This document shows positions 5,795-10,134 of a stretch of 10,134 bases of DNA, piece after piece (within the stretch, counting starts at the first letter, position 1; every line of letters starts with the position of its first letter). The notes below the pieces were generated by a model. It was not told the origin of the DNA. It was given only the letters and a program-made list of their open reading frames with translations, and searched no databases. Position numbers and translations under genes: made by a program. The DNA is from an uncultured Lachnospiraceae bacterium (GTDB taxonomy: Bacteria > Bacillota > Clostridia > Lachnospirales > Lachnospiraceae): contig CAJTSL010000069.1 in assembly GCA_910578845.1 (NCBI GenBank), positions 5,521 to 15,654 of the forward strand, read 5' to 3'.

Positions 5795-8524
5795 CTACTT
5801 TGCTTCATACCATGTCATACCCGTATGCAAATCAATCTCCAATGCGACTGAAAGCTCCGCAGCTTTCTGCATCTCTTCGGATAAGATATGCTCTACCAGT
5901 TCTTCTTCCGGCGCATATGTCTCAATCAGCAGCTCATCATGAACTTGCAAAATCAAGCGGGAACGTAACCCTTCTTTTTTCAGCCTTGCCCACACATGAA
6001 TCATGGCAATCTTGATAATATCCGCTGCCGTTCCCTGTATAGGAGAATTCATTGCTACCCGCTCTCCAAACGAGCGCTTCATGAAATTGCTGGATGAAAT
6101 ATCAGGAACAGGCCTTCTTCTGCCGTATAAAGTCGTCACATAGCCATCCGCTTTCGCATCTTCTACCGATTTATCCAGGAAACGCTTAATTCCCGGATAG
6201 GTCGCAAAATATTGCTCAATATATTCCGCAGCTTCTTTCTTCGATATACTCAGATCCTGGCTTAAGCCAAAAGTACTGATGCCATAAACAATGCCGAAAT
6301 TAACCGCCTTGGCATTCCTTCTCTGCAAATCCGTCACTTCCTCTAGCGGGACGTGAAATACTTTAGAAGCAGTGATCCTATGAATGTCCTGCGCCATCTG
6401 GTAAGCTTCAATCAACTGTTTATCATCTGACATATGTGCCAGGATCCTTAGCTCAATCTGCGAATAATCCGCATCCATGAACAGAAAACCTTCTTCCGGG
6501 ATGAAAGCTTTCCTGATTTTCCTGCCAAGTTCCATCCGAATCGGGATATTCTGTAAATTTGGCTCAGTCGAGCTAATCCGCCCGGTTGCGGTAATCGTCT
6601 GGTTAAATGTAGAATGAATGCGGCTTTCTTTATCAATATATGCCACAAGCCCTTCTGCATAAGTCGATTTTAGCTTCGTTAACGTCCTGTATTCCAGAAT
6701 ATCCGATACAATCGGATACTTCTCCGCCAGCCTTTCCAGGACATCCGCCGCTGTAGAATAGCCGGTTTTGGTCTTTTTCCCACCGGGTATTGCCATCTTC
6801 TCATAGAGGACGTCCCCTAACTGCTTCGGAGAATTAATATTAAATTCTAACCCCGCCTGTTTATAGATGGATAATTCTAATTCCACAATCCGCACAGTCA
6901 ATGCGTCACTATATGCCTTCAATTCATCCGGGCGCACCATAATGCCATATTGTTCCATATCATAGAGCACTTTTGTCAGTGGCATCTCAATGTCATATAA
7001 TAGCGCAAGCATGCCTTGCTCTACCAGCTTCTCTCGTAACACTGATGCTGCCATCAGGCAGACATACGCTTGAAAGCAGGCATATTCTTGAAATTCCCGC
7101 GGTTTATCTTCCGCAGTCTTACGGTACGAAGCTTTCCCACAGGCCTGTTGCCTGTCCGGAATGAGCAACGCCAGATGCTCCCCTGCAATAGCCGCTATAT
7201 CATAATCATTCTTCAAAGGGTTTAATAAATATGCCGCGAGAAGGATATCAAAATATTTCTTCTTATCAAAAGCAGCTAAAACATCCTGCCCACCATCATC
7301 CGTAACACCCATTGCCGGCTCAGGCTCTAACACATCATAGATTTGTTTCACGTCAAAAACACTTAGTTTACATAATTCTATTTTCTGTAAAGATGCTATC
7401 TTATCAACGAGATATTGCTTTGTCACCAAGCCCTGACATAAGATAAAATATACTTCTTCTTCGGAAAGCGCTATCGAAATGCCCGTAAACGATTTCTCTT
7501 CTTTCCCATCCCGCAGGATAGACAAACCGATTTCATATCCTTTCTCCGGTTCTGCCACAATAGCCAAGTCCGTAATTTTCGCAAAAATACGTTCTACATC
7601 AGCTAACTCCGTAACCGTGCTGAAAAACTGTGTCTGTGCATTTTGGACGGCAGCGTCTTTCTCAAATTTAGAAAGGAGATTTTTAAACTCAAGCTGTTTA
7701 CATAATGTGTATGCTTCCTTTGTATAAAAATTCCCCACCTTGGCATTTTCAAATGCAAAATCAATATCGCTCGCTACATTAATCGTCGCTAGCACTTTGC
7801 TCAAATCCGCAAGGTCTTTATTGGTTAACAATGACTCTTTTACAGCCTTCTTCGTGATCTCTTCCACATTCGCATATATATTATCCAAAGAGCCGAACCG
7901 TACCATCAGCTCAGTCGCAGTCTTCTCGCCTACCTTAGGGACTCCAGGGATATTATCCGCCGTATCTCCCATCAACGCTTTCAAGTCAATGAACTGTAAC
8001 GGTGTGACCTGATATTTCTCTTGCACATCCGCAGCATAATAATCTTCTATTTCGGTTCTGCCTCCCTTTGTCTTAGGGATACGGATTTTAATATGATCCG
8101 ATGCGATCTGCAAAAGGTCTCTGTCCCCGGACACAAGGGAAACTTCCATTCCATCCTTTTCCGCACGTTTTGCCAATGTCCCCAGGATATCGTCAGCTTC
8201 TAATCCAGCTTTCTCCATAATGCAAATCCCCATTGCCTGCAGCATCTCTTTCATAATAGGGACCTGCTCGCGCAACTCTTGCGGCATCGGTTTTCTGGTT
8301 CCTTTATATTCTTTATAAATTTCATGCCGGAATGTCGGCGCATGAACGTCAAACGCCACCGTCAGAAAATCCGGTTTCTCCTCTTCAAGTATTTTAAACA
8401 TAATATTGAGAAAACCGTATATAGCGTTCGTATGGACGCCTTTGCTATTGCTTAAGTCCGGTACGCCATAAAATGCCCTGTTCAAAATACTATGTCCATC
8501 TATCAGAACCAATTTCTGACTCAT
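5795..8524 (-). CDS. polA: DNA polymerase I
   Basis: This family A polymerase has 909 residues and acts in Okazaki fragment maturation and excision repair. Residues 1-290 form the 5' nuclease (GDRDLLQI 133-140; DTADNIPGVPKVGEKTA 187-203, helix-hairpin-helix). Residues about 300-500 are the 3'-5' exonuclease-like domain. The polymerase domain carries motif A DADYSQIELR (684-693, catalytic D686), motif B RRNAKAVNFGIVYG (735-748) and motif C LQVHDEL (859-865, D863). The exonuclease domain seems dead: the first DxE site reads AIVAEPEKGYEIG, and the late YxxxD region reads EYACFQAYV with Tyr in place of Asp, as in other proofreading-deficient Gram-positive PolA proteins. Start: ATG at 8524 gives the canonical MSQKLVLIDGHS and has GGGAG 10 nt upstream. 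The open frame up to 8635 overlaps the zinc-finger gene and is not used. It is followed by coaE. Confidence 0.98.
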   Translation of the reverse strand: MSQKLVLIDGHSILNRAFYGVPDLSNSKGVHTNAIYGFLNIMFKILEEEKPDFLTVAFDVHAPTFRHEIYKEYKGTRKPMPQELREQVPIMKEMLQAMGICIMEKAGLEADDILGTLAKRAEKDGMEVSLVSGDRDLLQIASDHIKIRIPKTKGGRTEIEDYYAADVQEKYQVTPLQFIDLKALMGDTADNIPGVPKVGEKTATELMVRFGSLDNIYANVEEITKKAVKESLLTNKDLADLSKVLATINVASDIDFAFENAKVGNFYTKEAYTLCKQLEFKNLLSKFEKDAAVQNAQTQFFSTVTELADVERIFAKITDLAIVAEPEKGYEIGLSILRDGKEEKSFTGISIALSEEEVYFILCQGLVTKQYLVDKIASLQKIELCKLSVFDVKQIYDVLEPEPAMGVTDDGGQDVLAAFDKKKYFDILLAAYLLNPLKNDYDIAAIAGEHLALLIPDRQQACGKASYRKTAEDKPREFQEYACFQAYVCLMAASVLREKLVEQGMLALLYDIEMPLTKVLYDMEQYGIMVRPDELKAYSDALTVRIVELELSIYKQAGLEFNINSPKQLGDVLYEKMAIPGGKKTKTGYSTAADVLERLAEKYPIVSDILEYRTLTKLKSTYAEGLVAYIDKESRIHSTFNQTITATGRISSTEPNLQNIPIRMELGRKIRKAFIPEEGFLFMDADYSQIELRILAHMSDDKQLIEAYQMAQDIHRITASKVFHVPLEEVTDLQRRNAKAVNFGIVYGISTFGLSQDLSISKKEAAEYIEQYFATYPGIKRFLDKSVEDAKADGYVTTLYGRRRPVPDISSSNFMKRSFGERVAMNSPIQGTAADIIKIAMIHVWARLKKEGLRSRLILQVHDELLIETYAPEEELVEHILSEEMQKAAELSVALEIDLHTGMTWYEAK

Positions 8525-8571
8525 ACTGCTACTTCTCCCTCTTCTTACTATACTACTTACGAATGTTTCTC

Positions 8572-8895
8572 TTAAAACCGGAACGCAATTATCAGTGCAA
8601 TCAAAATCGCCACACCCACGGCAACTTCCAGGCACAATAACGTATACTGCAAGCCATGGCGCACCTTCACCTGATACTGCGCATCCTCTAGTCTCGCCGC
8701 CAACGCGTTCTGTAGATTAAAATTATTGCCCGCTTCCAATTGTTCCAAACCTTCCGAGACCAAAAACTGAATCGAAAGCTCTTCCTTGCACTCCGGGCAT
8801 TCGTCTATATGTTTTATGAATTGTTCCAATTCCTTACTGTCTAAATCGTCCTGCAAAAACGCCGGAATCATTTTCTCCTCTTCTTTGCAATCCAT
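8572..8895 (-). CDS. Small zf-HC2 zinc-finger membrane protein (anti-sigma-like)
   Basis: This 107-residue protein begins MDCKEEEKMIPAFLQDDLDS and has HIDECPEC at residues 29-36. C3 with H29, C33 and C36 fits the C...HxxxCxxC zinc-binding pattern of anti-sigma zinc-finger (zf-HC2) domains. A hydrophobic helix at about 83-105 (QYTLLCLEVAVGVAILIALI) should anchor it in the membrane, N-terminus inside, leaving almost nothing outside. An extracytoplasmic sensor domain is therefore absent. No sigma-factor gene is adjacent, so the anti-sigma function is only suggested by the family. The start at 8895 keeps C3; no in-frame start lies upstream before a stop. GGAG is 15 nt away and a weaker AAGG is 10 nt away, so translation may be modest. 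It is the first gene after the promoter at 8968-8996, and polA starts 47 bp after its stop. Confidence 0.85.
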   Translation of the reverse strand: MDCKEEEKMIPAFLQDDLDSKELEQFIKHIDECPECKEELSIQFLVSEGLEQLEAGNNFNLQNALAARLEDAQYQVKVRHGLQYTLLCLEVAVGVAILIALIIAFRF

Positions 8896-8967
8896 ACCGC
8901 TATAGCCTTGCTCCTTTCCGGGCTACCAATATTACATCAGCCATTCGGATAAAACCATACAGCTTCT

Positions 8968-8996
8968 ATTATATACCATAACCATATTCTTTGCAA
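8968..8996 (-). promoter_or_regulatory. SigA-type promoter for the zf-HC2-polA-coaE operon
   Basis: On the minus strand, TTGCAA (8996-8991; 4 of 6 to consensus) is followed after exactly 17 bp by TATAAT (8973-8968; 6 of 6). Transcription should start near 8961, giving a leader of about 65 nt before the zf-HC2 gene. It sits just downstream of the terminator of the preceding gene, where a new unit is expected. The -35 box lies inside the 10-bp palindrome CTTTGCAAAG (8989-8998). Confidence 0.8.
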
Positions 8997-9006
8997 AGCA
9001 TCAGGT

Positions 9007-9052
9007 AAAGAAATAATGGCACTTTCTACAAATCTGTCGTAGAAAATGCCAT
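9007..9052 (-). terminator. Intrinsic terminator after the GH25 wall hydrolase gene
   Basis: On the minus strand the arms ATGGCATTTTCTAC and GTAGAAAGTGCCAT (9052-9039 and 9029-9016) pair over 14 positions with a single G-U wobble and a 9-nt loop, followed by the U-rich tail TATTTCTTTA. In the plus-strand RNA the wobble would be a C-A mismatch, and the plus-strand downstream side is not T-rich at once, so it best serves minus-strand transcription. It lies 34 bp past the stop at 9087. Confidence 0.82.
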
Positions 9053-9086
9053 ATCCCTAACCCAATTTTATTTTTGCTCTTTTATC

Positions 9087-10134
9087 CTAAGGCGCAGGCT
9101 GTACCGCTGCCGGAGCCTGTCCTGCTTCTGTAGGCGCCGCTTCCGCCGATGCCGTTTCAGGAGCCGCCTCTGTAGCTACAGGAACAGGTGTAATTGCCCC
9201 CTGTGCATCCGCCTGATACAAAACACCTTCAATCGTAATCTGCTGATTTACTACCAAAGCGCCTGTTTCATCATAGAAATATTGTTTTCCATCCGCCTTG
9301 GAAACTACGCCAGTCTGCATCACGCCGTTATCTGCAAAATAATATTTCTTCCCTTCTATTTCCACATCACTGACAAGCATATGCCCATCGGTTGTAGAGA
9401 AGTAATACTTGCCGCTCTCATCTGCGAACCAGCCATGCTGCATGATCCCGGTATCCGGCGCATAATAGAACCTTCCGTTCTCGAAATCCGCCCAGCCGAC
9501 AATCCTTACGCCATTGCCATCAAAGTTATATTCCTGGCCGTCAATTACCGCCCGGCCTCTTGTCACGTCACCACTCTCAGTCAGATAGTAAGTGCCGCTT
9601 GCATCGCTAAACCAGCCATGCTGCATCGCCCCTGTCTCCGGTGCGTAATAGAACCTGCCATTCTCCAAGTTCACCCAGCCTGTCTGCCTTACGCCATTGC
9701 CATCAAAGTAATAATTCTGTCCTTCAATCCCAACCTGTCCTCTTGCAATGCTGCCATCAGCAGTCAGATAATACGTGCCGCTTGCATCGCTAAACCAACA
9801 GTTTCTCTGTAGGAAGCCGTTTTCATCCAGATAATACTTCGTATCATTATAATTCACCCAGCCACGCTGCATCTTATAACCTGAGAAGAATAATGTCTGT
9901 CCGTTCCTATCCAGAAAACCGTCCGATATGATCAAACCAGAAAAATCCTTAAACTGATAATTGATATCCACTCTCGTGCTGACGCCTGCAATATTGCCAT
10001 GAGAGGAACTCTGCCAGAAAGAGGCGCCATTATATTCCAGATTATCCGCGTACTGCGCTACCCACTTGTCATAACCGACATTGCCGATTCTCTGGTTGAA
10101 CCAGTTCTTGCTGGAATATACCATCGGATAATAG
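9087..10134 (-). CDS. GH25 lysozyme-like cell-wall hydrolase with wall-binding repeats, 5' end outside window
   Basis: The frame is open to the right edge (YYPMVYSSKNWFNQRIG), so the ATG at 10124 is internal and the true start lies outside. Counting from that Met, residues 1-63 match the end of a GH25 (Cellosyl-type muramidase) barrel: WVAQYA, ASFWQSSSHGNIAGV, and RVDINYQF near the last strand. The catalytic Asp/Glu residues would lie in the missing part. Residues about 64-310 are roughly ten aromatic/glycine repeats of about 20 residues (GW...YYFDGNGV type; CW_binding/choline-binding-like), which attach proteins to wall polymers. Residues 312-345 are an Ala/Pro/Glu-rich tail. It should be secreted; any signal peptide is off-window. 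It probably cleaves peptidoglycan as an autolysin, but a prophage-type lysin is possible. A terminator follows the gene, so it is separate from the polA operon. Confidence 0.88.
   Translation of the reverse strand, partial: YYPMVYSSKNWFNQRIGNVGYDKWVAQYADNLEYNGASFWQSSSHGNIAGVSTRVDINYQFKDFSGLIISDGFLDRNGQTLFFSGYKMQRGWVNYNDTKYYLDENGFLQRNCWFSDASGTYYLTADGSIARGQVGIEGQNYYFDGNGVRQTGWVNLENGRFYYAPETGAMQHGWFSDASGTYYLTESGDVTRGRAVIDGQEYNFDGNGVRIVGWADFENGRFYYAPDTGIMQHGWFADESGKYYFSTTDGHMLVSDVEIEGKKYYFADNGVMQTGVVSKADGKQYFYDETGALVVNQQITIEGVLYQADAQGAITPVPVATEAAPETASAEAAPTEAGQAPAAVQPAP
9252..9800 (-). repeat. Three 183-bp (61-residue) superrepeats in the wall-binding domain
   Basis: Units at 9618-9800, 9435-9617 and 9252-9434 each start with a (C/G)WF(S/A)D(A/E)SG motif and include one set of three wall-binding modules. 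The first two are close (WFSDASGTYYLT ... ENGRFYYAP(E/D)TG); the third is more diverged. They indicate duplication of a three-module block inside the binding domain. Confidence 0.85.

Noticed and set aside
8525..8635. 37-residue N-terminal extension of PolA
   Set aside because: It overlaps the end of the zinc-finger gene. The canonical PolA start MSQKLVLIDG with its own GGGAG site lies at 8524.
9282..9812. Plus-strand open frame of 176 codons
   Set aside because: It is the shadow of the wall-binding repeats on the minus strand, and its apparent internal repetition comes from those repeats.

Overview
This window looks like chromosomal core sequence from a low-to-moderate G+C Gram-positive bacterium. 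A clostridial relative, most likely a Lachnospiraceae-type gut organism, is my best guess. The reasons are strong GGAGG-type ribosome binding sites, an exonuclease-inactive DNA polymerase I next to coaE, an extended FtsA-like ATPase, a YycJ/WalJ hydrolase, the paired ACT (UPF0237) and UPF0210 genes typical of Firmicutes, and a GH25 lysozyme-like wall hydrolase with aromatic/glycine wall-binding repeats. The genus cannot be fixed from this sequence. No rRNA, tRNA, CRISPR array, transposase or phage structural gene is visible.

Every gene lies on the minus strand, so transcription runs from the right end to the left. At the right (9087-10134) is the 3' part of a secreted cell-wall hydrolase: the end of a GH25 catalytic domain, about ten wall-binding repeats partly organised as 61-residue superrepeats, and an Ala/Pro/Glu-rich tail. 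A hairpin with a U-rich tail (9007-9052) closes this unit. A good SigA-type promoter (TTGCAA, 17 bp, TATAAT; 8968-8996) then starts the next unit.

That second unit looks like one long operon in this order: a small membrane zinc-finger (zf-HC2) protein, polA, coaE, an 802-residue FtsA-family ATPase, a WalJ-like MBL-fold hydrolase, an ACT-domain protein, and a UPF0210/PFL-family protein that runs off the left edge one or two codons before its stop. coaE and the FtsA-like gene overlap by 13 bp, and the FtsA-like gene and walJ are 6 bp apart. The longer gaps (polA-coaE about 150 bp, walJ-ACT about 90 bp, ACT-UPF0210 about 115 bp) show no intrinsic terminator.

Functionally the operon mixes DNA repair and replication (PolA), coenzyme A synthesis (CoaE), an actin-like ATPase probably tied to division or envelope assembly, a WalJ-type hydrolase linked in other Firmicutes to coordinating division with replication, and a probable ligand-sensing ACT/UPF0210 pair of unknown role. 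I found no clear new defence or mobile system. The most unusual items are the FtsA-like protein's long C-terminal extension with a 25-residue minisatellite linker, a roughly 30-bp tandem repeat between polA and coaE, three 10-bp repeats over the ACT gene's stop codon, and the sensor-less zinc-finger membrane protein heading the operon.
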